Origin: Methanobrevibacter sp.
GTDB lineage: Archaea; Methanobacteriota; Methanobacteria; Methanobacteriales; Methanobacteriaceae
DNA length: 64,000 bases
Direction: 5' to 3'
Assembly: GCF_030539875.1 (NCBI RefSeq)
Contig: NZ_JAUNXI010000007.1
Location: 1 to 64,000, forward strand
The position numbers were made by a program, and so were the translations under genes. Below, piece after piece: positions 48,210-58,112 of the stretch (position 1 is its first letter; each line of letters starts with the position of its first letter). The notes under the pieces are model-generated. The model did no database searches, was not told the origin of the DNA, and saw only the letters and a list, made by a program, of their open reading frames with translations.

Positions 48210-48716
48210 ATGGAAATTTGTTATATATTGGATGCATCAGCTTTCATTAATGGATTTAAATTGGATTTTGATAATAATTACACAGTTCCAGAAATTACTG
48301 CTGAAATTAAAGATTTTGAATCTAGACTGACATTTGACATGGCCATTGATGAAGGCAAACTTCTCATACAGGATGTCCCGGACAGGTATATATCTTGTGT
48401 TAATGATATCATATCTGATTCCGGTGATATTTTAAGGTTGTCTTTGCCTGATAAAAAATTAATATCCCTTGCTTATATGTTTTTAAAAGAAGGAAGGAAT
48501 GTTAAGGTTATTAGTGATGATTACACTATTCAAAATACACTTAAAATAATGAATATTCCTTATTCCGGAATTATAACCGGAGGAATTAAAGAAATTTACA
48601 ACTGGAAAAAAGTTTGTGAAGGCTGTAAAAAGCAGTACGGTGAAGATTATCCTTTTGATGATTGTGAAATTTGCGGATCAAAAATATTTAAAAAAAGAAT
48701 TAAGGTGAACAGATGA
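48210..48716 (+). CDS. nob1: Nob1-type rRNA endonuclease (PIN domain plus zinc ribbon)
   Basis: 168 residues. The PIN domain starts YILDASAFINGF with the metal-binding Asp at residue 8; the C-terminal zinc ribbon has CEGC and CEIC. Archaeal Nob1 cuts the 3' end of pre-16S rRNA. It overlaps the next gene by four bases. A TATA-like TTTATAAAATTTAATAT lies directly before the start, consistent with a short leader. Confidence 0.85.
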   Translation: MEICYILDASAFINGFKLDFDNNYTVPEITAEIKDFESRLTFDMAIDEGKLLIQDVPDRYISCVNDIISDSGDILRLSLPDKKLISLAYMFLKEGRNVKVISDDYTIQNTLKIMNIPYSGIITGGIKEIYNWKKVCEGCKKQYGEDYPFDDCEICGSKIFKKRIKVNR

Positions 48717-49828
48717 GAATAGGTATAGTTGTTCATGGCCCAAATATTATTGATTCGGGATATGCTTTAAAGTTGATTAACTTGCTTAAAAATTATGGGG
48801 ATGTTTCAGTAAGGCTTGGGGGAACAATAGGCCGTACGGCGGTTATTGATGCGAGTTTGGAAAATATTATTGATATTTCCCGCAAATTGGTTCCGAGCGA
48901 TTCCCTAAAAATCTTTCACGATGAGGATGTTGATGTAATTTTTTTAATTAATTACGGCAAATCCGACGTTACAGGTCAGGTTTTCGGATATAAGGTTTAT
49001 AACCATTATGTAAATAAAATATCCGATAATAATATTCCAGTAATTCAAATTGAAAGGCCTGGTGAACATGACGGCAGCATAATTCCATGGAATAATGATT
49101 CAGATATTGCTGGAGATTTGTCTGAAAAATTAGGTTTGGATATTGTTTCTCCGGAAGAGGTCTATAAAAACCACATCAAAAGTGATGATGAGGGGGTTAA
49201 TCAGCGAATTGTTCATGGAGTAAGTCCTGGTGAAAATATAATGGTGAATAGTGTCATCATCGGCAGGACAAATTCGGATAAGCTTACATTAATATCCCGG
49301 AATAATCGTATTGTTGATATTGTCGGCGGCGAACTTAAACAACATGGCCTTGAAAAATTAGGTGAGGTTGATTTGGATAATGCAATTATAAAAACAGGGC
49401 TTTTAAGGCATGCAAAAGTCACACCAAGAGTTATTTCAAATGATAAATCTGATGAGTTTAAAATAACCTTTTTAGACCATGCCGGTGAAGATGTTTATGA
49501 ATTTGTAGATTCGTCGTTGGTTGTCACAATTGGTGATGATACGACTTTAATATCTTCCGATATTTTATATAGATTTGACATACCTATTATTGGAATAACT
49601 GATGGGGATCTGGATAAAGTTGTGGAAGATGGATTCAAGGTTAAAAATTCTGTTATTTTCGAAGTTGAAAGCGGTTTTGACGATATTGTTGGTCGGGATA
49701 TTAAAAGAATAGTCTTTGAGGGTAAGCTGGAATCATATGACTATTCAAACATCAGTGAAGTTAAAGACAAAATTGTTGAAATAATAAATAATATTAATTG
49801 CAAATACAATATTAGTTATATTGATTAA
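48713..49828 (+). CDS. DUF2117-type conserved methanogen protein
   Basis: 371 residues. Starts MRIGIVVHGPNIIDSGYALKLINLL, the DUF2117 family found in methanogens; the function is not known. The middle part has GTIGRTAVIDASLENI and the C-terminal part ITDGDLDKVVEDGF, which hint at a nucleotide or cofactor-binding protein, but that is a guess. Coupled to nob1; mmp2 starts 16 bases later. Confidence 0.65.
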   Translation: MRIGIVVHGPNIIDSGYALKLINLLKNYGDVSVRLGGTIGRTAVIDASLENIIDISRKLVPSDSLKIFHDEDVDVIFLINYGKSDVTGQVFGYKVYNHYVNKISDNNIPVIQIERPGEHDGSIIPWNNDSDIAGDLSEKLGLDIVSPEEVYKNHIKSDDEGVNQRIVHGVSPGENIMVNSVIIGRTNSDKLTLISRNNRIVDIVGGELKQHGLEKLGEVDLDNAIIKTGLLRHAKVTPRVISNDKSDEFKITFLDHAGEDVYEFVDSSLVVTIGDDTTLISSDILYRFDIPIIGITDGDLDKVVEDGFKVKNSVIFEVESGFDDIVGRDIKRIVFEGKLESYDYSNISEVKDKIVEIINNINCKYNISYID

Positions 49829-49844
49829 GTAGGAAGTGTGATCT

Positions 49845-50819
49845 TTGGATTTTAAAAATCTTGTTAGTGAAATTCAAGAATTTAAAGGAGTGTCCCGTAA
49901 AAGTTCAATAAATAATGTGATTTCTACTCTAAAGGAGGCATATAGTGTTTCCGGAGATGTTGTTATTGATATTGGAGATGATGCCTCAGCTATAGATATA
50001 GGAAACAATCAGGTAATACTCATGGCTGCCGATGGTATTTGGGGAGATATTATGAATGTAAATCCCTACTGGGCAGGATATTGTTCTGTTTTAGTAAATG
50101 TAAACGATATTGCTGCAATGGGGGGGAAACCTTTAGCCATGGTTAATATAATGTCAGTTTGTGAAGAGGGCATTTATGAAGATTTGCTTAAAGGCCTTAA
50201 AGACGGATGCTTGAAATTTGGCGTCCCTATGGTTGGCGGGCATTTACATCCCGATGCAGAAGTCGATTCAATCGGAGTGGCTATTGTAGGTATTGCCCAA
50301 AAAAATAAACTTATAACCAGTTTTGGAGCCGAAGTTGGAGATAAAATAATTGTAGCTATTGACCTTGATGGAAAACCTCATGAAATGTTTAACTTGAATT
50401 GGGATACAACTTATGATAAAGATGCACAGCTTGTCAGGGATCAGATTACAGCAGTTCAGTACCTGGCAGAAAATGATTGTATAAAATCCGGAAAGGATAT
50501 TTCAAATCCTGGAATTTTGGGAACTTTGGAAATGCTTTTGGAGACTTCTAAAAAAGGAGCTGTTGTCAATTTGGAAGATATTCCTAAAAATGAAAATATC
50601 GAATGGGCGGATTGGCTCAAATCATATCCAGGTTCAGGATTTGTTTTTACGGCAAATGAAGACAAATGTGAATTTATTAAGGAATATCTGAAAAAATATT
50701 CTATTGAAGCAGCAGTTGTTGGTGAGATAACTGATTCAAGCAGCCTTTATTTAAATTATGGTGATGAACAGGCTGAAGTTTTCAATCAGGAGAAAAACCC
50801 TGTCTTTCTTTTTAGATAA
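49845..50819 (+). CDS. mmp2: Methanogenesis marker protein 2 (AIR synthase-related)
   Basis: 324 residues with the PurM/SelD-like fold: IGDDASAI, NVNDIAAMGGKPLAMVNIM and GGHLHPD match methanogenesis marker 2. This family is near universal in methanogens and its exact role is unknown; an ATP-dependent step in coenzyme or Mcr-related metabolism is usually assumed. Start TTG 49845. Confidence 0.8.
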   Translation: MDFKNLVSEIQEFKGVSRKSSINNVISTLKEAYSVSGDVVIDIGDDASAIDIGNNQVILMAADGIWGDIMNVNPYWAGYCSVLVNVNDIAAMGGKPLAMVNIMSVCEEGIYEDLLKGLKDGCLKFGVPMVGGHLHPDAEVDSIGVAIVGIAQKNKLITSFGAEVGDKIIVAIDLDGKPHEMFNLNWDTTYDKDAQLVRDQITAVQYLAENDCIKSGKDISNPGILGTLEMLLETSKKGAVVNLEDIPKNENIEWADWLKSYPGSGFVFTANEDKCEFIKEYLKKYSIEAAVVGEITDSSSLYLNYGDEQAEVFNQEKNPVFLFR

Positions 50820-50891
50820 TTTTGGATTTGCATAACTTATAATTTTAATTTAATTTTATGTTATGGTTTTTTTTAATAACTAAAAAAATAA

Positions 50892-51632
50892 TTAAGGATT
50901 GCACATTCTGCAAGAAGTGTATCCCTGATTAATTGCATCGTTTCTGTTTGAGAAAAATACTTTATTGTACTCGGCCATGCGGCTAACTCCTCTGCAGTTA
51001 GGAGTGTGGAATTTTCCAGAATTTGCATTTCCGATGTATTTGGCAGAACCTGATGAGCTTGTAGATTTTGTGCTTGTAGGGCTACTTGATGATGAGCTGT
51101 GGGTTGTATCTACATGAGTGCCATTAGTTCCCCATTCAAATGGATTGAATTCACTTGGAGGCATGTACATGATTTCGGCAAGACCTTCTTTTAAAAGCAT
51201 TTCATTTACATTTTTTCCGTCAACAATCACTACTGCTAATGTTCGTCCATAACGGTCAAAGCCTTTTGAATCATCAATATCGATACCTACTTTTTTATTT
51301 AAACATAATTTTTGAACAAAGTTTTTAGAGGTGATGTAACCTTCAACACCACGTTCAGGAGTGTTTACTCCAACGAAACGTATTTTTTTACCATTGTCCA
51401 GATAAATGGTATCTCCATCAACCACTTTTGTACAAACTCCAACTTCTTCAACATGGCAGTCCGTTTTATTGTATTTTCCTAAAATATCTGAAGCCGAAAG
51501 GTCCTGGTATTTTGAAGCGGGAATGTCATGTGAAAAACCGGTTCCCACATAGGCACTAGCTATCGAAACTGTTCCAAGTGCAATAACAAGAATGATTAGT
51601 AAAGAAAAAAGATGTTTTCTATTAATTGTCAT
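50892..51632 (-). CDS. Secreted thermonuclease-like protein with C-terminal Ada-type metal-binding module
   Basis: 246 residues. Signal peptide about 1-27 (cleavage after ASA). The staphylococcal-nuclease domain has KVVDGDTIYLDNGKKIRFVGVNTPERG and the ending ADRYGRTLA-like stretch DRYGRTLAVVI with the catalytic Arg. A Ser/Thr-rich linker is followed by a small domain with HTPNC and CRMC, an Ada-type Zn-binding fold. It probably cuts nucleic acid outside the membrane. GGAGGGA precedes ATG. Archaeal cases of this fusion are uncommon. Confidence 0.8.
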   Translation of the reverse strand: MTINRKHLFSLLIILVIALGTVSIASAYVGTGFSHDIPASKYQDLSASDILGKYNKTDCHVEEVGVCTKVVDGDTIYLDNGKKIRFVGVNTPERGVEGYITSKNFVQKLCLNKKVGIDIDDSKGFDRYGRTLAVVIVDGKNVNEMLLKEGLAEIMYMPPSEFNPFEWGTNGTHVDTTHSSSSSSPTSTKSTSSSGSAKYIGNANSGKFHTPNCRGVSRMAEYNKVFFSNRNDAINQGYTSCRMCNP

Positions 51633-51647
51633 TTTTTCCCTCCTTAA

Positions 51648-51717
51648 GATAATGTTATCATTTTGTGTTAATATAACTTTTGTAAATATAATAGTTTTAA
51701 TATATGATAATGATAAT
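51648..51717. promoter_or_regulatory. GATAATGTTATC palindrome and GATAATGATAAT element in the mmp3/nuclease divergent region
   Basis: A perfect 12-bp palindrome GATAATGTTATC (51648-51659) lies just upstream of the Shine-Dalgarno of the leftward nuclease gene. GATAATGATAAT (51706-51717) lies directly upstream of the TATA-like AATAAATATATATG of mmp3. The motif resembles bacterial iron (Fur) boxes, but the binding protein in this archaeon is unknown. Confidence 0.45.
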
Positions 51718-51755
51718 AAATATATATGTTATAAATTCTTAAATTAGGGGATTAC

Positions 51756-53303
51756 ATGTTAATAAAAATTAATGGAGAAGAAATTGATGTTGCCGAGTCT
51801 TCAACAATTCATGATGTAATTGACAAGACCAATGCACCATATGCTCCTGGCAGTATTGTTTGTTTAATTAAAGGTAAACAAGAACTGGAAAAAAATGTTA
51901 GTAAATATAAAATTAAAACTAATAAAGGTTCTATTATTATCCAATTAGATGAATCTGATGAAGCCAAACCTCTTGTTGACGTTTGGAAAAATCAATATGG
52001 TGAATTCAATGATTTAAACATTAGATGGTCTACTTCTATTGAAGTTGCTGTCGGTCCTATTGTAACTGATTTAGAACCTACTTCTGAGGAATACAAATAT
52101 TATGAAGGAGATGTGGTTTTAAGTTTATCTAGTTTTAGTAACGAGTCTACTCATTTGATAATGCTTAAAGAGAACACCACTAATGTTTATAGTGTACCGC
52201 AATATAATAAAGGTATTTTTGCACATATTATAGGCGGTAAAAAAACTTTAGAAAACTTAACAGATGATGATAAGGTAATAGGCATCGAACCGATTATTGA
52301 AAGAAGCATATCAACAGACAGAGTTTCAATTTCTGATTTAAGCACCGTATTGCAAGAAGGCAATGAGTTATACACATATATCTCATTTGAAATTGATGAG
52401 GATTCTCCAATCTGTGTTGAACACTTGTTTTCTTATATTAAAGATGACAAACTTAAAGTTTCATATGATTGTGAATCGTTTTTAGGTTTTTATGACTTGG
52501 AGGGTATTGATAAGCCAAAAGAACATAATACTCAAAGAACTAGAGGAACAATCACTGTAAGAAATGAAGGTGTTGGTGTTGGTAAGTTATTCATTTATCG
52601 TGAAAACAGAGTTTTATATCCGAACCACACTACTGTTGGAAGAGTTTTAAACGGTATGGAACTGATTGACATTGCAAAAGAAAATGATTTTATCACTGTT
52701 AAATCACAGCAAAAGCAGTTAATGCTATTGAATAAAACTCAAAGTGAAGCTACCGATATCTTGTCTGCAGCATGTGTTGAGCATGTAATGGAGGGACTTG
52801 TTGATGATGATGCAATTATTGTTGAACAAAGCCCCCAATACACTGTTGATATCCTAAAGGAAGGTAAAGTCATAACCAAATCAATTAAAAAAGATGACTT
52901 GTGCACAATTAAGTTTGTAGATAATGCACCAAGGTCTGTAAGATACTTTAAATTGCTGTCAGGACTTTTAGAAAATCCTGTAGGGCAAATTAAAATCCAC
53001 TTTTCAGTTCCGGGGATGCATATTGTTATTTTTGAAGGGGACAAAAAGGCAGCTAAAGGTTTAATACCTGAAAATAATCCTGTTGATAAGGTAATAAGGG
53101 GTCAAATAGGAATTACTAATATGGCTTCAAAAAGTGCCGGTTTAATCGGTATCCGATTTGAGGACAATTCAGAATTCGGTCCAACAGCGGAAAACTTTGA
53201 AGCGACTAATATAATTGGGGATATCACTTCTGATTATGATTATCTTGAAAAATTAAAAGAGGGAGTTGTAGTGTATGTTACAGAATCTAACAATGAGTCC
53301 TGA
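51756..53303 (+). CDS. mmp3: Methanogenesis marker protein 3
   Basis: 515 residues. Ubiquitin-like/N-terminal small fold (LIKINGEEIDVAESSTIHDVI), then regions with cyclophilin-like motifs (HFSVPGMHIVIFEG; NTQRTRGTITVRNEGVGVGKLFIY). Mmp3 is part of the ATP-driven complex that activates methyl-coenzyme M reductase. First gene of mmp3-mmp6-mmp5-mmp15-mmp17. AGGGGAT before ATG. Confidence 0.85.
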   Translation: MLIKINGEEIDVAESSTIHDVIDKTNAPYAPGSIVCLIKGKQELEKNVSKYKIKTNKGSIIIQLDESDEAKPLVDVWKNQYGEFNDLNIRWSTSIEVAVGPIVTDLEPTSEEYKYYEGDVVLSLSSFSNESTHLIMLKENTTNVYSVPQYNKGIFAHIIGGKKTLENLTDDDKVIGIEPIIERSISTDRVSISDLSTVLQEGNELYTYISFEIDEDSPICVEHLFSYIKDDKLKVSYDCESFLGFYDLEGIDKPKEHNTQRTRGTITVRNEGVGVGKLFIYRENRVLYPNHTTVGRVLNGMELIDIAKENDFITVKSQQKQLMLLNKTQSEATDILSAACVEHVMEGLVDDDAIIVEQSPQYTVDILKEGKVITKSIKKDDLCTIKFVDNAPRSVRYFKLLSGLLENPVGQIKIHFSVPGMHIVIFEGDKKAAKGLIPENNPVDKVIRGQIGITNMASKSAGLIGIRFEDNSEFGPTAENFEATNIIGDITSDYDYLEKLKEGVVVYVTESNNES

Positions 53304-53745
53304 TTTAGGTACTGAAGATTGGGATCCTGATGTAATTACTCGTATGATTTTTATTGGGCCGGGAGCTCATGTAAGTGAACAGCAGATTGTCAATGAGTTT
53401 CACATGCTTGACTTGCCACTTACTATTAAAAATACTTGTTATGGGTCCATGATTAGTGGAAAAAGTAAGGATGTTTATAAGGCTATCGAAGAAATTAGAA
53501 AACTGGATCCAAATCACATTTTTACAAAAGAAAGAGGTTTTGCTCCAGGTGACCCTAGAAGATGCAGAGGGCACAGGTTTGGTCCAAGAGAAGGTTTCCA
53601 CCAAATGGAAAAAGAATACCGGATACTCGGTTTTGTTTCTGAAGCTTTAGAAAACCCTAAAGAAGTCGAAGTTGAAGATAAAAAACCAATTAAAGTTGAC
53701 GAATTTAAAAAAATCATGAATAAATGTTTAGAAAATAAAGAATAG
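53275..53745 (+). CDS. mmp6: Methanogenesis marker protein 6
   Basis: 156 residues. Family hallmarks include MIFIGPGAHVSEQQI and GFAPGDPRRCRGHRFGPREGFHQ. Its function is unknown; it is conserved beside the Mcr modification/activation genes. Its ATG lies inside the end of mmp3 (29-base overlap), with GAGGGAG upstream; another ATG at 53293 is possible. Confidence 0.8.
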   Translation: MLQNLTMSPDLGTEDWDPDVITRMIFIGPGAHVSEQQIVNEFHMLDLPLTIKNTCYGSMISGKSKDVYKAIEEIRKLDPNHIFTKERGFAPGDPRRCRGHRFGPREGFHQMEKEYRILGFVSEALENPKEVEVEDKKPIKVDEFKKIMNKCLENKE

Positions 53746-53754
53746 GTGAAAAAC

Positions 53755-54210
53755 ATGGTTAAAATAGCTATTTATCCTCCAAATTCATTAATCTTAGCAG
53801 ATTTACTTGAAAGAAAAGGACATACTCCTTTAGTTCTTCAAAAACAAATCAGGCAAAAAATTAAAGACCCGGAGATTGATTCTCCTCCAATGAATCTTAC
53901 AAGTGATGATCCGATTAAAGGGCTTAAATACGCGGCAATTGAGGTTCCTTCAGGTGTTCGCGGAAGGATGTCAATTATTGGCCCTCTTATTGATGAGGCT
54001 GAAGCAGCCATTCTTGTCGACGGAGCTCCATACGGCTTTGGCTGTGTTGGATGTGAAAGAACTAATGAATTGTCAATTTTTCTACTTAGGAATAAAGGCA
54101 TTCCTGTATTGGAACTTGATTATCCTACTAATCAGGATGAAACATATGTGATGGTAAATAAAATTAATGAATTTGCAGATTCTTTACAAGAAAACAGTGG
54201 GGAGGAATAA
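53755..54210 (+). CDS. mmp5: Methanogenesis marker protein 5
   Basis: About 151 residues. Pattern [30 protein letters not shown] and [24 protein letters not shown] with a CVGC pair that may hold metal. Exact role not known; conserved marker in methanogens. TAGGTGA precedes ATG 53755. Confidence 0.8.
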   Translation: MVKIAIYPPNSLILADLLERKGHTPLVLQKQIRQKIKDPEIDSPPMNLTSDDPIKGLKYAAIEVPSGVRGRMSIIGPLIDEAEAAILVDGAPYGFGCVGCERTNELSIFLLRNKGIPVLELDYPTNQDETYVMVNKINEFADSLQENSGEE

Positions 54211-54212
54211 TA

Positions 54213-55454
54213 ATGGTAAAGATTGCTTTGGTTTCATGCGGAACCGAATATAGTGGAGTTCAAAAGGAAATTGAAAAAGCAGCAAATAAGTTTGGTGCTG
54301 AGATTATTCTTCCTGAAATTGATTTGGATTATATTGATGAATCTTATGAGAAATTTGGATTTTCAGCTCAAAGTTCAAGTTTAAAGCTAATGATTGCAAG
54401 GGCTATGGCTATTGTTGAAGGCAGGTCTAAACCTGATGCAGTATTTATTGCAACCTGTTTTAGATGTGCAGAAGCAGCACTGGTTAGAAATGAAGTAAGA
54501 AGATTCATACAAAACAATACTCGTATTCCTGTAGTTACCTATTCATTTACTGAGAGAACAAAAGCAGATGAGTTATTCATCCGTATGGAAGCACTGGCTA
54601 CTACTGTAACTCGTAGAAACATTTTGGCCCGTGAAAAACAAGAAGGCCTCACTCTCGGTTTGGATTCCGGTTCAACTACTACAAAGGCAGTGCTTATGGA
54701 AAACAATAAGGTTATTGGAACTGGTTGGACATCCACAAAAGATATTGTTGAGTCTGCAAAAATAGCTGCTGCTGAAGCATTTGGCGAAACTGACTATAAA
54801 TGGGATGATGTTGATGGTATTGGAACTACAGGTTATGGCAGATTCACTATGGGTAAGGAATTTGGTGCTGAACTTATTCAGGAAGAATTATCAGTTAATG
54901 CAAAAGGTGCAGTATACCTTGCTGATTGTCAAAAGGGTGAAGCTACTGTTTTAGATATTGGTGGTATGGACAATAAGGTAATTACTGTAAATAATGGTAT
55001 TCCTGATAATTTTACTATGGGAGGTATTTGTGCAGGAGCATCCGGAAGATTTTTAGACATGACCTCACGCAGACTTGATGTTGATATTACTCAGTTAGGT
55101 CCTCTTGCTGTTCAGGGGGATTGGAGAAATGCCATGTTGAACTCTTACTGTATTGTATTTGGTATTCAGGACCTTGTTACTACATTGGCGGCAGGAGGTT
55201 CCAAAGCGGACGTGGCTGCAGCGGCATGTCACTCCGTATCTGAACAGGTTTATGAACAGCAACTTCAGGAAATTGATATTCGTGAACCTTTAATTCAGGT
55301 AGGTGGAACAAGTTTAATTTCAGGTCTTGTTGAAGCAGTAAGTGATACTTTAGGAGGAATTGATGTTATTGTGCCGGAATATTCCCAGCATATCGGTGCT
55401 GTAGGTGCTGCTCTTTTAGTATCCGGTATGGGACGCAGACAAGATGACAAATAA
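54213..55454 (+). CDS. mmp15: Methanogenesis marker protein 15 (BcrAD-type activase fold)
   Basis: 413 residues. After a CoA-enzyme-activase-like N-terminus, the ASKHA phosphate loop [14 protein letters not shown] and [12 protein letters not shown] appear, then [28 protein letters not shown]. This resembles activases of 2-hydroxyacyl-CoA dehydratases, which drive ATP-dependent electron transfer from an iron-sulfur cluster; an analogous role in Mcr activation is likely. Two bases after mmp5. Confidence 0.85.
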   Translation: MVKIALVSCGTEYSGVQKEIEKAANKFGAEIILPEIDLDYIDESYEKFGFSAQSSSLKLMIARAMAIVEGRSKPDAVFIATCFRCAEAALVRNEVRRFIQNNTRIPVVTYSFTERTKADELFIRMEALATTVTRRNILAREKQEGLTLGLDSGSTTTKAVLMENNKVIGTGWTSTKDIVESAKIAAAEAFGETDYKWDDVDGIGTTGYGRFTMGKEFGAELIQEELSVNAKGAVYLADCQKGEATVLDIGGMDNKVITVNNGIPDNFTMGGICAGASGRFLDMTSRRLDVDITQLGPLAVQGDWRNAMLNSYCIVFGIQDLVTTLAAGGSKADVAAAACHSVSEQVYEQQLQEIDIREPLIQVGGTSLISGLVEAVSDTLGGIDVIVPEYSQHIGAVGAALLVSGMGRRQDDK

Positions 55455-55478
55455 ATAATATTAAAGAGGGTTGGTTTG

Positions 55479-56039
55479 ATGTTAGTTGAATGTTATGATG
55501 AGAGAGGCGCAGAAGTTTATGAAATCATCATTAAACAGATTTTTCAAGATTTAGTTTTAAGTTCATCTGTTGATGATTTAAAGGCGTATGTAAATCCTGA
55601 TGACCCCGTATTTGTTTTAGCTATTAAGATGAGGAAAACTTCCAATGCTATTAAATTTGAGGATGTGGCTAATCTAATCTATGATAAGCAAAATGATGTC
55701 ACAAGAATTTTAATTGATAATGAGAATTATCTTCCCCATATCCTAAAAGAACTGTGGAAACAATTTTCAAGAGAGGAAATATATCAGCCAAATAGATATC
55801 AACTTGAAATAGGTGGGGATCACACAGATTTAAAAACAATCATTGTTGATGACCCTCATTCTAACTTACAAAGGCGCATTTACGATGCAATCTTTAGAAT
55901 ATTGCCTGAAGGATTTAAAATTATTAAGGATTTATCTACTGAGAATATTGTGACTGTTGTAGCTACTGATGAACTAATTAAAGATGCATGGATTGAAAAA
56001 GCCAATGAGTTTATTGATGAGTTGAATAAAGGAATGTAG
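55479..56039 (+). CDS. mmp17: Methanogenesis marker protein 17
   Basis: About 186 residues, starting MLVECYDERGAEVYEIIIKQI. Mmp17 was found as a component of the Mcr activation complex. It contains few Cys. Start ATG 55479 rather than the TTG at 55476. Last of the mmp set; nifB follows after 69 bases with its own likely leader. Confidence 0.85.
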   Translation: MLVECYDERGAEVYEIIIKQIFQDLVLSSSVDDLKAYVNPDDPVFVLAIKMRKTSNAIKFEDVANLIYDKQNDVTRILIDNENYLPHILKELWKQFSREEIYQPNRYQLEIGGDHTDLKTIIVDDPHSNLQRRIYDAIFRILPEGFKIIKDLSTENIVTVVATDELIKDAWIEKANEFIDELNKGM

Positions 56040-56108
56040 AAAAATTTATATATTTGTTCGTATCAATACAAAATAACAGTAGTTATATTTTAGAGGAGTA
56101 GTGGTATT

Positions 56109-56975
56109 ATGAATGGACATAACGGTTCAAGATTTGCACATATTACAAGAGCACATCCATGTTTTAATGAAAAAATGCACGATAAAGTCGGAAGAGCACA
56201 TGTACCTGTTGCACCGAAATGTAATATCTTTTGCAACTTCTGTACAAGAGATATTAACAATGAAGAAGACAGGCCGGGTGTAACAAGTTGTATTATGAAA
56301 CCGGATGATGCAATTACTCATATTAATGATGTTACTGCAGATGGACCTATTGCTGTTGTAGGGGTAGCAGGACCTGGAGATTCACTTGCTAATGATGAAA
56401 CATTCGAATTTTTTGAAAAATTAGCAGCTGAACAACCGGATTTAATTAAATGTATGAGTACTAACGGACTTTTACTTCCAAAATATGCAGATAAACTTGC
56501 AGAAATTGGAGTAAACTCTGTCACTGTTACAATCAATGCAATTGACCCTGAAATTGCTGAGAAGATTTATTCTTTCATAAAATACGGTGGAAAAGTTTAT
56601 AAAGGCCGTGAAGCAGTTGAAATTTTAATTAAAAATCAGCTGGAAGGTATTGAGAGGGCAGCTGCTAACGGGCTTGTTGTTAAAGTAAATTCCGTTTTAA
56701 TTCCTGGAGTAAATGATGAACATATTGTTGAAATTGCCCGTGAAGTTGAAAAACGCGGTGCGGCTTTAATGAATGTTTTGCCTTTAATCCCATTGGGAAA
56801 AATGAAAGATCTGCAGAGGCCTGACTGTTCTATGATGGAAAAAGTCAGAGAAGAAGTCGAAGAGATTATACCTGTATTCAGAGCATGCACTCAATGTAGG
56901 GCGGATGCTTACGGAATTCCCGGTAAAAAAAGCGAAGACCATCATTTAGGAATGACTCCACAAAGTCATTACTAA
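56109..56975 (+). CDS. nifB: NifB-type radical SAM enzyme (core NifB)
   Basis: 288 residues, the short NifB core without the NifX tail. The radical SAM motif is CNIFCNFC, and the N-terminal HPCFNEKMHDKVGRAHVPVAPKC block and the C-terminal CTQCRADAYGIPGK give extra cluster ligands. NifB builds the carbide-containing 8Fe cluster (L-cluster type) of nitrogenase cofactor. No nifHDK or nifEN is present in the window. Its position 69 bases after mmp17 supports use of an L-cluster-like cofactor in the Mcr activation complex. AGAGGAGT precedes ATG. Confidence 0.88.
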   Translation: MNGHNGSRFAHITRAHPCFNEKMHDKVGRAHVPVAPKCNIFCNFCTRDINNEEDRPGVTSCIMKPDDAITHINDVTADGPIAVVGVAGPGDSLANDETFEFFEKLAAEQPDLIKCMSTNGLLLPKYADKLAEIGVNSVTVTINAIDPEIAEKIYSFIKYGGKVYKGREAVEILIKNQLEGIERAAANGLVVKVNSVLIPGVNDEHIVEIAREVEKRGAALMNVLPLIPLGKMKDLQRPDCSMMEKVREEVEEIIPVFRACTQCRADAYGIPGKKSEDHHLGMTPQSHY

Positions 56976-57117
56976 ACTTTTTTTTTTATTTTCAGCTGTT
57001 ATCACTGTTAACCGCATATTTTTTTAAACATTAGTTTTATAGCAATATTAAATATGGATAAAATACATATTTATTAATTGATATTTATTTTATTTTTATC
57101 AATGAGGAAAAGATATT

Positions 57118-58038
57118 ATGGTTAAAACTTATGTTTTTGGACATAAAAGTCCAGATAGTGATTCAATTACTTCAAGTTTAGTAATGGCTAATTTAGAAAA
57201 AGAACTGGGCAATGAACATGCTCAAGCTTACAGATTAGGAAATCTTAATAAAGAAACTGAATTTATTTTAAATTATTTGGGTATTGATGCGCCTGAGCTT
57301 TTAGAAAGTGTTGAAGATGGTGCGGATGTTATTTTAGTAGATCACAACTCTCCTGCAGAGTCTGTTGAAAACTTAGAAAATGCAAACATTTTAAAAGTTG
57401 TCGATCATCATAAACTGGCTTTAAATACTTCTTATCCTTTATCTTTAAGATTCGAACCGGTTGGATGCACCGAAACAATTCTCTGTAAGTTATATGAGGA
57501 AAACAATGTTGGGATTTCAAAGGAAATTGCAACTTTAATGTTGTCAGCAATTGTTTCAGACACTTTGCTCTTAAAATCTCCAACCACAACTGAAGATGAT
57601 GAAATGGCTGTTGAAAAACTTGCCAAAATAGCTGAAATTGATGTGGAGGAATATGGTTTGGAAATGCTTAAAGCAGGAACAGATTTAAGCAGTTTTTCAA
57701 TTGATGAAATTTTAGCTTTAGATGCAAAACAAATTGATTTTAAAGATGTCAAATCTATTGTCAATCAGATAAATACTGCAAGCATTCCTGATGTTTTAGA
57801 AATGAAAGATGATTTGGAAAAGGGTATGAATAAAATCATTGAAGATGAAAATCTTGATTTGTTCATGCTTTTAATCACTGATATTGTAAACAGTAATTCT
57901 CAAGTAATTGCTTTGGGAAAACATGCCGATTTGGTTGAAAAAGCATATGGTGTAAACCTTGAAGATAACATGGTTCTGCTTGAAGATGTAGTTTCACGTA
58001 AAAAACAAGTTGTACCTATCATGACTGAAAGTGCATAA
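57118..58038 (+). CDS. ppaC: Manganese-dependent inorganic pyrophosphatase (family II)
   Basis: 306 residues of the DHH/DHHA2 fold: GHKSPDSDSITSS, VDHNSP, VDHHKL and the C-terminal RKKQVVP. It hydrolyses pyrophosphate in the cytoplasm. GAGGAAAAG precedes ATG. It is a single gene. Confidence 0.92.
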   Translation: MVKTYVFGHKSPDSDSITSSLVMANLEKELGNEHAQAYRLGNLNKETEFILNYLGIDAPELLESVEDGADVILVDHNSPAESVENLENANILKVVDHHKLALNTSYPLSLRFEPVGCTETILCKLYEENNVGISKEIATLMLSAIVSDTLLLKSPTTTEDDEMAVEKLAKIAEIDVEEYGLEMLKAGTDLSSFSIDEILALDAKQIDFKDVKSIVNQINTASIPDVLEMKDDLEKGMNKIIEDENLDLFMLLITDIVNSNSQVIALGKHADLVEKAYGVNLEDNMVLLEDVVSRKKQVVPIMTESA

Positions 58039-58112
58039 TTTTTTTTTAAAAAACTTTTTTTTCAGTTTTTTATAAAAATTTATAAATGATAATAGAATAA
58101 AGTATTATGTAG

